Assembly: GCF_002454115.1 (NCBI RefSeq)
Contig: NZ_DKIH01000003.1
Location: 153,461-193,035, forward strand
DNA: 39,575 bases
DNA from: Sphingopyxis sp. UBA6723
GTDB lineage: Bacteria; Pseudomonadota; Alphaproteobacteria; Sphingomonadales; Sphingomonadaceae
Direction of reading: 5' to 3'
Shown: piece by piece, positions 24,289-32,513 of the stretch
How the letters are laid out: each line of letters opens with the position of its first letter
How positions within the stretch are numbered: the first letter of the stretch is position 1
Position numbers and translations under genes: made by a program
The notes under the pieces: generated by a model
Seen by the model: only the letters and a program-made list of their open reading frames with translations
The model's database searches: none
Told to the model about the DNA's origin: nothing

Positions 24289-25077
24289 ATGGACGAACTG
24301 GCGCTCGATTTCGAGGTGACGCCGACCGCGCCAGACCATGACGACGCGCTGCAACTGTCGCTCGAAAGCTGGGAAGGGCCGCTCGACCTGCTGCTCACGC
24401 TCGCGCGCAGCCAGAAAGTCGATCTCAAGCAAATTTCGATCCTCGCCCTGGTCGAGCAATATCTGACGTTCATTGCAGAAGCGCGCGAGCTGAAACTTGA
24501 AGTTGCAGCCGATTATCTGGTGATGGCGGCGTGGCTTGCTTACCTCAAATCCGCTCTGCTGCTCCCCAAGGATCCGCTTGAGGAGCCGTCACCCGATGAA
24601 CTCGCGCTGCGCCTGCAATTGCGGTTGCAGCGGCTGGCGGCGATGCGCGAGGGCGCGGCACGACTGCTTGCGCGCGACCGCGTCGGCCGCGACGTGTTTC
24701 TGCGCGCCAAGCCCGAGGGGCTGCGCGACGTCAAGCTGCGTCGCTGGGACGCCAGCCTTTACGACCTGCTGTCGGCTTATGGGCAGGTCAAGCTGCGCAG
24801 CGAGCCCGTCGTGCATATGGTGTCGCGTCGCCCGGTGATCACGCTCGATGCCGCGCTTCACCATTTGCAGCGGATGATCGGGATCAAGCTTGACTGGGCC
24901 GAACTCGCCGATTTCCTCCCGCCCGACTATGATGGTCCGCTGCGCCGCTCGGCGATTGCGTCGAGCTTTGTCGCTGCTCTCGAACTGGCACGGCAGGGAC
25001 GGGTCGACCTGAAACAGGCCGGTGCCTTCGAACCGCTTTACTTGAAGGCTGCTGTCATGGGACAACCCGCCGCATGA
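24289..25077 (+). CDS. scpA: Segregation and condensation protein A
   Basis: A 262-residue kleisin. The N-terminal motif LSLESWEGPLDLLLTLARSQKVDLKQISILALVEQYL is the ScpA signature, with VAADYLVMAAWLAYLKSALLLP next; the C-terminal winged helix includes RQGRVDLKQAGAFEPLYLKA. ScpA bridges the SMC heads and ScpB in the chromosome condensin. The ATG at 24289 lies seven bases after the nagZ stop with no strong ribosome site, so coupling to nagZ is likely. The 3' end overlaps scpB by four bases (ATGA). Confidence 0.94.
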   Translation: MDELALDFEVTPTAPDHDDALQLSLESWEGPLDLLLTLARSQKVDLKQISILALVEQYLTFIAEARELKLEVAADYLVMAAWLAYLKSALLLPKDPLEEPSPDELALRLQLRLQRLAAMREGAARLLARDRVGRDVFLRAKPEGLRDVKLRRWDASLYDLLSAYGQVKLRSEPVVHMVSRRPVITLDAALHHLQRMIGIKLDWAELADFLPPDYDGPLRRSAIASSFVAALELARQGRVDLKQAGAFEPLYLKAAVMGQPAA

Positions 25078-25673
25078 ACCCGATCGACGACCGCGAACGC
25101 GCCATCGAAGCGATGCTGTTTGCCAGCGACGAGCCACTCGACCCGCGGCAGGTCGCTGCGCGGTTGGGGGACGACTGGAGCATCGGTGAAGTGCGCGCCT
25201 TCATTCAGGCGATCGCCGCGCGCCACGCAGGCAGCGGTATCGAACTGGTCGAACGCGGCGGTCATTGGCATTTTCAGACCCCTGCCGACCTCGCGCATTT
25301 GCTCCGCCGCGAACGCGACGATCCGCGCAAATTGTCGCGCGCGGCGGCTGAAGTGTTGGCGATCGTCGCCTATCACGAACCGGTCAGCCGCGCCGAGATC
25401 GAGGCGATCCGCGGTGTCCAGACGTCGAAAGGCACGCTCGACGTGCTGATGGAGGCTGAATGGATCGCTCCCGCAGGGCGCCGCGAAGTACCAGGTCGCC
25501 CGCTGATCTACAAGACGACCGACGCTTTTTTGCAGCATTTCGGCCTTAGCAGTCGCAAGGATTTGCCGGGCATCGACGACCTGCGCGCGGCAGGCCTGCT
25601 CGATCCGGTCGACCTCGCTTTTGACGATGCGATGGGCGAGCTGGACCTAGTAAAAGACGGCGAAGAGGCCTAG
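25074..25673 (+). CDS. scpB: Segregation and condensation protein B
   Basis: A 199-residue protein with two winged-helix domains: ERAIEAMLFASDEPLDPRQVAARLG and LSRAAAEVLAIVAYHEPVSRAEIEAIRGVQTSKGTLDVLMEAEWIAP, ending with GRPLIYKTTDAFLQHFGLSSRKDLP, all diagnostic for ScpB. It dimerises and binds ScpA in the SMC complex. Start overlaps the scpA stop (ATGA). Confidence 0.95.
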   Translation: MNPIDDRERAIEAMLFASDEPLDPRQVAARLGDDWSIGEVRAFIQAIAARHAGSGIELVERGGHWHFQTPADLAHLLRRERDDPRKLSRAAAEVLAIVAYHEPVSRAEIEAIRGVQTSKGTLDVLMEAEWIAPAGRREVPGRPLIYKTTDAFLQHFGLSSRKDLPGIDDLRAAGLLDPVDLAFDDAMGELDLVKDGEEA

Positions 25674-25697
25674 ATGAGCCTTTCAAGGAGAATTTAG

Positions 25698-25931
25698 ATG
25701 GGTAGCTTTAGCATCTGGCACTGGCTCGTGGTCGGCATTCTCGTGCTGCTGCTGTTCGGCAAGGGCCGGTTTTCCGATATGATGGGCGATGTCGCCAAAG
25801 GCATCAAAAGCTTCAAAAAGGGCATGGCAGAAGACGACACCCCGCCTGCCACGCCGAAGCATATCGAGGGCCAGCGCGCGCCCGATGGCGCCCCGATAGC
25901 GACCCCGACCGCTGAACACGACAAGCTCTGA
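25698..25931 (+). CDS. tatA: Sec-independent protein translocase TatA
   Basis: A 77-residue protein with one membrane helix (IWHWLVVGILVLLLFG), the FGKGRFSDMMGDVAKGIKSFKKGM hinge and amphipathic helix typical of TatA, and a short polar tail. It forms the pore ring for folded proteins with twin-arginine signals. AAGGAG lies eight bases before the ATG. First gene of tatABC, 24 bases after scpB. Confidence 0.96.
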   Translation: MGSFSIWHWLVVGILVLLLFGKGRFSDMMGDVAKGIKSFKKGMAEDDTPPATPKHIEGQRAPDGAPIATPTAEHDKL

Positions 25932-25964
25932 TTCAAGTTCGGCGGCGGAGGGAAGCTTTAATCG

Positions 25965-26345
25965 ATGTTCGACGTCGCGCCCACCGAGCTGATGCTCGTT
26001 ATCGTGGTGGCATTGGTCGTCATCGGCCCTAAGGATTTGCCGAAGGCGATGCGTTTCGTCGGCAAGTGGATGGGCAAGGCGCGCGGCATGGCGCGCCACT
26101 TCCGCTCCGGGCTCGACACGATGATGCGTGAGGCCGAGCTCGCAGAGCTGGAGAAGCAGTGGCGCGAGCAGAATGACGCGATCATGCGCGAGTTTCCGCG
26201 CATCGACGATGTGAACACGTCGATACCCAAACCGGCTTCTGCTGCGCCCGACGCTCCGAGCCAGCAGGATACGGACGAGGCGGCCGCCGCCACCGCGCCT
26301 TCTGAAACCCACGCGGTACCCCCGCGCGATGGCCCGCTGCCATGA
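25965..26345 (+). CDS. tatB: Sec-independent protein translocase TatB
   Basis: A 126-residue protein: MFDVAPTELMLVIVVALVVIGPKDLPKAMRFVGKWMGKAR gives one membrane helix, the G-P hinge and the amphipathic helix of TatB, followed by an acidic/basic helix (EAELAELEKQWREQND) and a Pro/Ala-rich tail. With TatC it forms the signal-peptide receptor. Overlaps the tatC start by four bases (ATGA). Confidence 0.94.
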   Translation: MFDVAPTELMLVIVVALVVIGPKDLPKAMRFVGKWMGKARGMARHFRSGLDTMMREAELAELEKQWREQNDAIMREFPRIDDVNTSIPKPASAAPDAPSQQDTDEAAAATAPSETHAVPPRDGPLP

Positions 26346-27148
26346 CCGTCGAAACACCAATCGCCGCCGATGATGATGGCGCGGGCGGCAAGATGCCGCT
26401 GCTGGACCATCTGATCGAGCTGCGCTCGCGTCTGCTCAAATCATTGCTCGCGATCGGGCTCGCCTTTGGCGTTTGTCTTTATTATGCCGAGCCGATTTTC
26501 AGCATTCTCGTCCAGCCGCTCGTCGCGGCGGGGCAGGGCACGATTATCTACACCCAGTTGTTCGAGGCATTTTTTGTCCAGATCAAGGTCGCGCTGTTCG
26601 CATCGATGATGATCGCCTTTCCGGTGATCGCGAACCAGCTGTGGAAGTTCGTTGCGCCAGGCTTGTATCGTCAGGAAAAGCGCGCGTTGCTGCCCTTCCT
26701 GCTCGCGACCCCGGTGCTGTTCACCGCCGGGGCGTGCCTCGCCTATTTCGTGACCGTACCGGTCGCGCTGAAATTCCTGCTCGGTTTTCAGGGTGATATG
26801 GGGGGGATCCAGCAAGAGGCGCTGCCCTCGGTTGCCAATTATCTCAGTTTCATCATGCAGTTCATCATGGCGTTCGGCATCTGTTTCCTGCTGCCGATCT
26901 TGCTGATGCTGCTTGAACGGTCAGGTATCGTCACGCGCGATCAACTGGTCGGCGCGCGGCGTTACATGATCGTGGCTGCATTTGCCATTGCAGCGGTAGC
27001 GACGCCGCCGGATATTTTGAGCCAGTTCCTGCTCGCCGTGCCGCTGATCCTGCTTTACGAAATATCGCTGTTTGCGATCTGGTTTACCCAGCGCCGACGC
27101 AAAACAGGCGCCGAAGCGGCGCCTGTCGAGCCTCTCGAAGAGGCTTAG
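26342..27148 (+). CDS. tatC: Sec-independent protein translocase TatC
   Basis: A 268-residue six-helix membrane protein: MPLLDHLIELRSRLLKSLLAI is the conserved cytoplasmic N-terminus, with FEAFFVQIKVALFASMMIAFPVI, FVAPGLYRQEKRALLPFLLATPVLF and FGICFLLPILLMLLERSGIV following in the family's order. TatC binds the twin-arginine motif. The hairpin AGCCTCT/AGAGGCT at 27129-27145 falls at the end of the gene. One candidate substrate in this window is the Tat-signal protein at 7182. Confidence 0.96.
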   Translation: MTVETPIAADDDGAGGKMPLLDHLIELRSRLLKSLLAIGLAFGVCLYYAEPIFSILVQPLVAAGQGTIIYTQLFEAFFVQIKVALFASMMIAFPVIANQLWKFVAPGLYRQEKRALLPFLLATPVLFTAGACLAYFVTVPVALKFLLGFQGDMGGIQQEALPSVANYLSFIMQFIMAFGICFLLPILLMLLERSGIVTRDQLVGARRYMIVAAFAIAAVATPPDILSQFLLAVPLILLYEISLFAIWFTQRRRKTGAEAAPVEPLEEA

Positions 27149-27168
27149 GGTAAGCGGGGTAACCCCGA

Positions 27169-27297
27169 TCAGTCGATGGCGTCGGCGCCAGCCTGACCGA
27201 CCGATTCGATGTCGCGACCTGCACCCTTGACGGTGTTGCAACCAGTGACGACGACACTTGCCAGAATGGCGAGAATGATAGCGCGGAAACTCGTCAT
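27169..27297 (-). CDS. Entericidin EcnA/B-type small lipoprotein
   Basis: A 42-residue lipoprotein: MTSFRAIILAILASVVVTGC with lipobox VTGC (cysteine 20), then NTVKGAGRDIESVGQAGADA, the entericidin pattern (CNTVxGAGxDIxxxG). Entericidins are membrane lipoproteins linked with stationary-phase lysis in E. coli; many alphaproteobacteria carry solitary copies with unknown role. AGAGAGG lies about nine bases upstream of the ATG. Convergent with tatC. Confidence 0.87.
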   Translation of the reverse strand: MTSFRAIILAILASVVVTGCNTVKGAGRDIESVGQAGADAID

Positions 27298-27530
27298 TTT
27301 TTCAAACCTCTCTGGATGGGATGCAAAATGGCCCGGCACGCTTTCGAGGGGGGGGAGGGAAATGCGGGCCGGGCCAATGTTGCTGAGCAGCGCTGCGGGG
27401 GGGCGATGATCGCTGCTCGAAAGGGAAACGAGCCAAATGTGGGATAAGTTCCCGAAAAAAATGGCTCGGTGAATTTTTTTTGGGTCTTTTTTTGCAGTGT
27501 CGGAATCGACTTTTGATTCCAATATCTTGC

Positions 27531-28985
27531 TCAGCCCATGGTGGTCAGGCCGCTGGCCACAGCCAGACCAAGGAAGGCCAGAAAACCCATGGAATCGGTG
27601 GTCATGGTGACAAAAATGGAACTCGCGACCGCCGGATCCTGATCGAGGCGATCGAGCAGGAGCGGGATCGCGACCCCGGCGACGCCCGCCACAAAGATAT
27701 TCACGACCATCGCCGCGGCGATCACGGCGCCGAGTTGCGGGTTGGCGAACCAGATTGCGGTTGCGGTACCGGCGAGCAGCGCAATCGTCGCGCCGTTGAG
27801 CAGCGCGATCTTCATTTCGCGCCAGATCGCGCGCCAGCTGTTCGAATCGGTCAGCTGGTTCATCGCCAGTGCGCGAACCGTCACCGCCAGCGTCTGGGTA
27901 CCGGCATTGCCGCCAACCCCGGCGACGATCGGCATCAGCGCCGCGAGCGCCACCATCTGTTCGATCGCACCGCCGAAAAAGCCGACGATTGATGAGGCGA
28001 GCAGGGCGGTACCCAGATTGGCGACCAGCCAGCGCACGCGAGCGCTGTAGGTTTCGCGGATCGGTTCGTTGATGTCGCCGTCGCCGGCGCCAGACAGGCG
28101 CAAGATATCCTCGCCCGCCTCTTCCTGAATGATATGCACGACATCATCGACGGTGATCATCCCGACGAGGCGCCCGGCGCGGTCGACGACTGCGGCCGAG
28201 ATCAGCGCATATTTCTGAAAGCGCAGCGCGACCTCTTCCTGGTCCATATCGACCGGGATCAGCGTCTGCTCGCGCTTCATCACATCGCTGATCGCGATGT
28301 CGCGCGGGGTGCGCAAGATCCAGCTGAGCTGGCACGACCCGACCGGACGGTGCATCGGATCGACGACAAAGATTTCCCAGAAGTCGCTGGTCAGCGTGGT
28401 ATCTTCGCGCAACCGGTCGATAACGTCGCCGACGGTCACATGCTCGGGAACCGCAACCAGATCGCGCTGCATCAGGCGCCCGGCCGATTCCTCGGGGAAA
28501 GACAGCGCGTCTTCGATCGCGGCGCGATCTTCGGGTTCCATCGCGTCGAGCACCGCCTGCTGCTCGTCGGCTTCCATATCCTCGATGATCGCGACGGCGT
28601 CATCGGTATCGAGTTCGGACGCGAGCTCAGCGACTTGCTCGGGCGCGAGCAGGTCGATCAGCTCCTCGCGTACATAATCGTTCATTTCTGCCAGCACGTC
28701 GGCGGACAGCATATTGCCCAGCACCGCGGCCAGCATCGGGCGCTCGTCGCTGCGCGCCAGTTCGAACAGATCGGCAATGTCAGCGGGGTGGAGGCGGCCG
28801 ATACGCTCGCGCGCCGCCTCGCCTTCGCCAGCCTCGGCCAGTTCGATGACGTCGCGGACGAATTTGGGCCTCAGCCGATCATCTTCATCAAGCTCGGTTT
28901 CCGCCTCGCGCGCCGCGGCTTCACGGTCGCGATCGTCAGTGAGGGCGGAATCTTCGATGAGTCGGGAATCTTCGCGGTTATCCAT
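27531..28985 (-). CDS. mgtE: Magnesium transporter MgtE
   Basis: A 484-residue protein with an acidic leader, the MgtE N domain (GRLHPADIADLFELA; LAPEQVAELASELDTDDAVAIIEDM), a tandem CBS pair (about 170-300, LVAVPEHVTVGDVIDRLRED and RLVGMITVDDVVHIIQEEAGED) and five membrane helices at the C-terminus with PIVAGVGGNAGTQTLAVTVRALA in the pore-lining region. The cytoplasmic domains sense Mg2+ and close the channel when it is plentiful. GGGAGG lies about nine bases before the ATG. Monocistronic in this view. Confidence 0.95.
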   Translation of the reverse strand: MDNREDSRLIEDSALTDDRDREAAAREAETELDEDDRLRPKFVRDVIELAEAGEGEAARERIGRLHPADIADLFELARSDERPMLAAVLGNMLSADVLAEMNDYVREELIDLLAPEQVAELASELDTDDAVAIIEDMEADEQQAVLDAMEPEDRAAIEDALSFPEESAGRLMQRDLVAVPEHVTVGDVIDRLREDTTLTSDFWEIFVVDPMHRPVGSCQLSWILRTPRDIAISDVMKREQTLIPVDMDQEEVALRFQKYALISAAVVDRAGRLVGMITVDDVVHIIQEEAGEDILRLSGAGDGDINEPIRETYSARVRWLVANLGTALLASSIVGFFGGAIEQMVALAALMPIVAGVGGNAGTQTLAVTVRALAMNQLTDSNSWRAIWREMKIALLNGATIALLAGTATAIWFANPQLGAVIAAAMVVNIFVAGVAGVAIPLLLDRLDQDPAVASSIFVTMTTDSMGFLAFLGLAVASGLTTMG

Positions 28986-29152
28986 CGCGCGGTCCTCCCT
29001 GTTTGGGCCGACGACTGCCGGCGGGCCGAGCCTTCCCCCCTAGTCGCGGCACCGCCATATGGCAACGCCAGCGAGGCGACAGTGGCAATTAAAGCGTGGC
29101 TTTGGCGCCGTTGATCGCTATGGCACCGCCATTATTTCTACAGGAGCCGAGC

Positions 29153-29602
29153 ATGACCGACCAGACTCTCACCCTTTCGCTGTCGACGGGCGATGTCGTT
29201 ATCCGCCTGCGCCCCGACTTGGCGCCGCTGCACGTCGAGCGGATTACCCAGCTGGCGAGCGAAGGGTTCTACGACGGCGTCGTGTTCCACCGCGTCATCC
29301 CGGGCTTCATGGCGCAGGGCGGCGATCCGACCGGCACCGGCATGGGCGGTAGCCCGCTGCCCGACCTGCCCGCCGAATTCAACGCGCAGCCGCACGTCCG
29401 CGGCGTGTGCTCGATGGCGCGCGCGCAGAACCCGAACAGCGCGAACAGCCAGTTCTTCATCTGTTTCGACGACGCGCGCTTCCTTGACAACCAGTACACC
29501 GCCTGGGGCGAGGTGATCGAAGGCATGGAAAATGTCGACGCGCTGCCCAAGGGCGAGCCGCCGCGCGAGCCCGGCAAGATCGTCAAAGCGACGGTTAGCT
29601 GA
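29153..29602 (+). CDS. ppiB: Peptidyl-prolyl cis-trans isomerase, cyclophilin type
   Basis: A 149-residue cytoplasmic cyclophilin without signal peptide. Active-site residues appear in FYDGVVFHRVIPGFMAQGGDPTGTG (the FHR..PGFMxQGGD signature), FNAQPHVRGVCSMARAQNPNSANSQFFI and FLDNQYTAWGEVIEGM. Catalyses proline isomerisation during folding. The ATG at 29153 with CAGGAG at 29141-29146 is chosen over a longer frame. Followed at once by a strong terminator. Confidence 0.94.
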   Translation: MTDQTLTLSLSTGDVVIRLRPDLAPLHVERITQLASEGFYDGVVFHRVIPGFMAQGGDPTGTGMGGSPLPDLPAEFNAQPHVRGVCSMARAQNPNSANSQFFICFDDARFLDNQYTAWGEVIEGMENVDALPKGEPPREPGKIVKATVS

Positions 29603-29606
29603 TCTG

Positions 29607-29635
29607 AAAATCCCCGCTTCGGCGGGGATTTTTTT
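29607..29635. terminator. Rho-independent terminator with TTCG tetraloop
   Basis: AATCCCCGC (29609-29617), loop TTCG, GCGGGGATT (29622-29630), T run to 29635 and A residues on the other side, so it serves both the cyclophilin gene and the convergent nitronate monooxygenase. Confidence 0.95.
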
Positions 29636-29636
29636 G

Positions 29637-30767
29637 CTATTCGCCGATAAACCCGTTCAGCCGCTCGCACGCGGCGATCCAGTCTTCCTTGAACTCCTGC
29701 ACGACCTGCCCGGCGCCCATCGCCTCGTTCATCAGCCCGACGCCTTGGCCGACCCAATAGGTCGCGAGCGCCTTCGCGCCCTCGTGGCCGCCCTCGGACA
29801 ATTTATCGACCTTGCGCAGCGCGGGTTCGCTGACCAGCGATTGCAGCGGCATTGGTAGCGGTTTGGGCGCGCCTTCAGCCTCCCAGGCATCGGTCCAGGG
29901 TGAGCGGAGCTGGCGTGAGGGTTTGCCCGTCCGGCTTTTCGAGCGCACCGTGTCGCGCGAACTGGCGAGCAGCATTTTTTCCTTCACGACCGGATTGGTT
30001 TCGGCTTCGGCAGTGGTCAGCCATACCGATCCGGTCCAGGCGCCATGCGCGCCCATCGCCATCGCCGCGGCCATCTGGCGCCCGGTGACGATGCCGCCCG
30101 CGGCCAAGATCGGTGTGGTCGCGCCAACGGCTTCGACTGCCGCGGCGACCTCTGGAACCAGCACCATCGTCGCGACTTCACCGCAGTGGCCGCCCGCTTC
30201 GCCGCCTGCGACGACCAGTATATCGACCCCGGCACGGACCTGTGCGAGCGCGTGATCGCGCGTGCCGACGAGCGCGGCAACCGGGACGTTGTGGCGCTTG
30301 CCGAGTTCGAGCATTAGCGGCGGCGGTACGCCGAGCGCGTTGGCGATCAGCTTGATCGGGTGACGGAAAGCGACTTCGAGCAGCTTGGCGGCGCCATCGT
30401 CGGTCATGTTTTCGCCGAGACCGCCGCCGACGGCGGGGAGCGCGAGATTGCCGTCGTCGACCCCGTGCTTCTGAAGCAGTCCGGCGACAAAGGCTTTGTG
30501 CTCGTCAGGGATCGAGGGCAGTGCGCTTCGGGCCTCGCCCTTGCCCGCGAAGCTGTTGGGGACGATCAGGTCGACGCCATAAGGCTTGCCGCCGATATGC
30601 GCGTCGATCCACGCGAGTTCCTCCTCAAGCCGTTCGGGCGGGAGCGAGGCGGCGCCGAAGACGCCCATGCCGCCCGCTTTCGACACCGCGACGACGACGT
30701 CGCGGCAGTGCGAGAAGGCGAGGAGGGGGAACTCGATGGCGAGCATCGCGCAGATGGGTGATTGCAT
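29637..30767 (-). CDS. Nitronate monooxygenase family (2-nitropropane dioxygenase-like) FMN enzyme
   Basis: A 376-residue TIM-barrel flavoprotein: FPLLAFSHCRDVVVAVSKAGGMGVFGAASLPPE at the start, VDILVVAGGEAGGHCGEVATMVLVPEV (FMN phosphate region), ILAAGGIVTGRQMAAAMAMGAHGAWTGSVWL. The family oxidises nitronates or reduces enoyl substrates with FMN; the exact substrate is not readable. GGAGAGG precedes the ATG. It faces nadC across a short region holding a LiuR-like operator (30822-30837), which hints at a role near acyl-CoA or branched-chain catabolism (inference). Confidence 0.85.
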   Translation of the reverse strand: MQSPICAMLAIEFPLLAFSHCRDVVVAVSKAGGMGVFGAASLPPERLEEELAWIDAHIGGKPYGVDLIVPNSFAGKGEARSALPSIPDEHKAFVAGLLQKHGVDDGNLALPAVGGGLGENMTDDGAAKLLEVAFRHPIKLIANALGVPPPLMLELGKRHNVPVAALVGTRDHALAQVRAGVDILVVAGGEAGGHCGEVATMVLVPEVAAAVEAVGATTPILAAGGIVTGRQMAAAMAMGAHGAWTGSVWLTTAEAETNPVVKEKMLLASSRDTVRSKSRTGKPSRQLRSPWTDAWEAEGAPKPLPMPLQSLVSEPALRKVDKLSEGGHEGAKALATYWVGQGVGLMNEAMGAGQVVQEFKEDWIAACERLNGFIGE

Positions 30768-30821
30768 TGGGCCTCTCCGGATGTGGACTAAAGTGCCACG
30801 TGGCGTGCATGTCAGCGTTAG

Positions 30822-30837
30822 TTTACGTAAACGTCAA
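30822..30837. promoter_or_regulatory. Candidate MerR-family (LiuR-like) operator
   Basis: TTTACG-TAAA-CGTCAA is an inverted repeat (half sites TTKACG) between the divergent nitronate monooxygenase and nadC, 54 bases from the former and 35 from the latter. The inner 12 bases GTTTACGTAAAC (30821-30832) are also a perfect palindrome. It resembles operators described for LiuR-type MerR regulators of acyl-CoA catabolism. Confidence 0.55.
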
Positions 30838-30872
30838 GTTGATTTGCTGCGGCCGCCCATTATCGCAGGGAC

Positions 30873-31721
30873 ATGACCCAATTTTCCCTGCCCGATTTCG
30901 ACCTTGATGCTTTTGTTCGCGCCACTTTGGCCGAGGATCTGGGGGCGGGGGGTGACATTACGTCGATGGCGGTGATTCCCGCTGATGCTCGGTTCGGGGG
31001 GGTGATGGACAGCCGCGATGCGATCATCGTCACGGGGTTGCCGATCGCCGAAGCTTTCTTTCGCACGCTCGATCCTGCCATGGAGATCGAAATCCTGGTT
31101 GCCGAAGGGGCCGAAGTGGCCGCGGGCAGCGATGTGATGCGGCTGTCGGGCAATGCCCGCGCGATGCTGACTGCCGAACGCTCGGCGCTCAACACCGTAC
31201 AGCATCTGTCGGGGATCGCGACGATGACGCGTCAATATGTCGACGCGCTGGCAGGAACCGGCGCGACGCTGCTCGACACACGCAAGACAATCCCGGGGCT
31301 GCGGGTGCTGGAGAAATATGCGACGCGGATGGGCGGCGCGACCAACCACCGCATGGGCCTGTGGGACGCGGCGATGATCAAGGACAATCATGTCGCGGTC
31401 GCCGGGTCGGTAGAGGAAGCCGTGCGCCGCGCGGTCGCGGCGGGGATTGCGAGCATCATCGTCGAGGTCGACCGGGTGGCGCAGGTCGAGCCCGCGCTGA
31501 ATGCCGGAGCGACGCACCTGTTGCTCGACAATATGACGCTGGACGAGCTGCGGACATGTGTCGCGATCGTCGGTGGCAAGGTGCCGACCGAGGCGTCGGG
31601 CGGAGTGCGGCTCGACACGATCGGCGCGATCGGCGCGACGGGGGTGACCTATGTGTCGGTCGGGCGGTTGACGCAGTCGGCGCCCGCGGCGGATGTCGGG
31701 CTTGATTTTGCGCTGGCCTAG
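30873..31721 (+). CDS. nadC: Nicotinate-nucleotide pyrophosphorylase (quinolinate phosphoribosyltransferase)
   Basis: A 282-residue enzyme of NAD synthesis: quinolinate plus PRPP to nicotinate mononucleotide. Signature pieces are LNTVQHLSGIATMTRQYVDAL, LLDTRKTIPGLRVLEKYATRMGG, NHRMGLWDAAMIKDNH, IIVEVDRVAQVEPAL, HLLLDNMTLDELR and EASGGVRLDTIGAIGATGVTYVSVG. Family length is usual. Its 3' end overlaps the RNase T2 gene by 29 bases. nadA and nadB are not in this window. Confidence 0.95.
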   Translation: MTQFSLPDFDLDAFVRATLAEDLGAGGDITSMAVIPADARFGGVMDSRDAIIVTGLPIAEAFFRTLDPAMEIEILVAEGAEVAAGSDVMRLSGNARAMLTAERSALNTVQHLSGIATMTRQYVDALAGTGATLLDTRKTIPGLRVLEKYATRMGGATNHRMGLWDAAMIKDNHVAVAGSVEEAVRRAVAAGIASIIVEVDRVAQVEPALNAGATHLLLDNMTLDELRTCVAIVGGKVPTEASGGVRLDTIGAIGATGVTYVSVGRLTQSAPAADVGLDFALA

Positions 31722-32430
31722 CTTGGCCGCACTGGCGCTGCTCCTCGCGCCTACCGCAGCCCAAGCCCAGGCGCTCGCCTGCAAGCTCCCCGATCGCATC
31801 CCGGTCCCGCGGCTCGACCAGCCGAAGCGCGGCGAACCGGTGCGCAAGACGCCGACCACCGGCTATCTGCTGGCCATGAGCTGGTCGCCGCAGCATTGCG
31901 CCAATGTCCGCAATCCCCGCGACGCGCGCGACCGGTTCCAGTGCGCGGGCGAAAATGGCCGCTTTGGCTGGGTGCTCCACGGGCTGTGGCCCGAAACCGA
32001 CAGCCGCGACTATCCGCAATGGTGCCGCCCGGCGAGAATCGTGCCGCAGCCGGTGCTGCGCGAGCATCTGTGCATGACGCCATCGGTTCAGCTGCTCCAG
32101 CATGAGTGGGCGAAGCATGGCACCTGTATGAGCCCGAATCCCGCCGCCTATTTCCGCTCCGCCGCGATGCTGTTCCGCGCGGTGCGTTTTCCCGACATGG
32201 CGGCGCTGGCGGCGAAACCGCAAACGGCGGGCAGCGTCCGCCGCGCCTTTGCTGCAGCCAACCGGGGCGTGACCGCACCGATGATCGCGGTGACGACCGA
32301 CCGGCAGGGATGGCTGAAGGAAGTGCGGCTGTGCCTGGGGCCGCGGATGCGGCCGCAGCGCTGCAAGCCGTTTCAGGTCGGCGCGCGCGATGCACAGGCG
32401 GTTCGGGTGCGACCTATCCCAAAGGATTAG
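31693..32430 (+). CDS. Secreted ribonuclease T2 family protein
   Basis: A 245-residue exported RNase: signal peptide SLAALALLLAPTAAQAQA (cleavage near 25), then SWSPQHCANV, CAS I FGWVLHGLWPE (His96) and CAS II HEWAKHGTCM (Glu138, His142), both required for the transphosphorylation mechanism. Seven cysteines remain for disulphides. It probably degrades RNA in the periplasm or outside the cell for phosphate and nucleotide scavenging. ATG 31693 lies inside nadC (29-base overlap); a TTG at 31723 is the next plausible start but would damage the signal peptide. Confidence 0.9.
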   Translation: MSGLILRWPSLAALALLLAPTAAQAQALACKLPDRIPVPRLDQPKRGEPVRKTPTTGYLLAMSWSPQHCANVRNPRDARDRFQCAGENGRFGWVLHGLWPETDSRDYPQWCRPARIVPQPVLREHLCMTPSVQLLQHEWAKHGTCMSPNPAAYFRSAAMLFRAVRFPDMAALAAKPQTAGSVRRAFAAANRGVTAPMIAVTTDRQGWLKEVRLCLGPRMRPQRCKPFQVGARDAQAVRVRPIPKD

Positions 32431-32460
32431 CCGCTGTGCCGCTTTGACACGCTGTGCCCG

Positions 32461-32493
32461 TTAACGATCTTTTAACCTTACCAAATCGTTAAC
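32461..32493 (+). promoter_or_regulatory. Two tandem CtrA-type boxes
   Basis: TTAA-N7-TTAAC at 32461-32476 (perfect spacing) followed by TTAC-N7-TTAAC at 32478-32493. The consensus recognised by CtrA in alphaproteobacteria is TTAA-N7-TTAAC. A TTGACA hexamer sits at 32444-32449 and a nine-base direct repeat (CGCTGTGCC) brackets it. The downstream gene starts 21 bases after the second box. Confidence 0.65.
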
Positions 32494-32513
32494 ACCTGCT
32501 TAGCTTGCCGGGC

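Noticed and set aside
27385..27418. GAGCAGCG/CGCTGCTC stem upstream of the entericidin gene as a riboswitch
   Set aside because: An eight-base stem with an 18-base G-rich loop matches no known riboswitch layout; may be chance in this biased stretch.
27502..27520. Hairpin GGAATC/GATTCC after mgtE as a terminator
   Set aside because: The T-runs nearby are on the plus strand, so on the mgtE transcript the stem is followed by A residues, not U.
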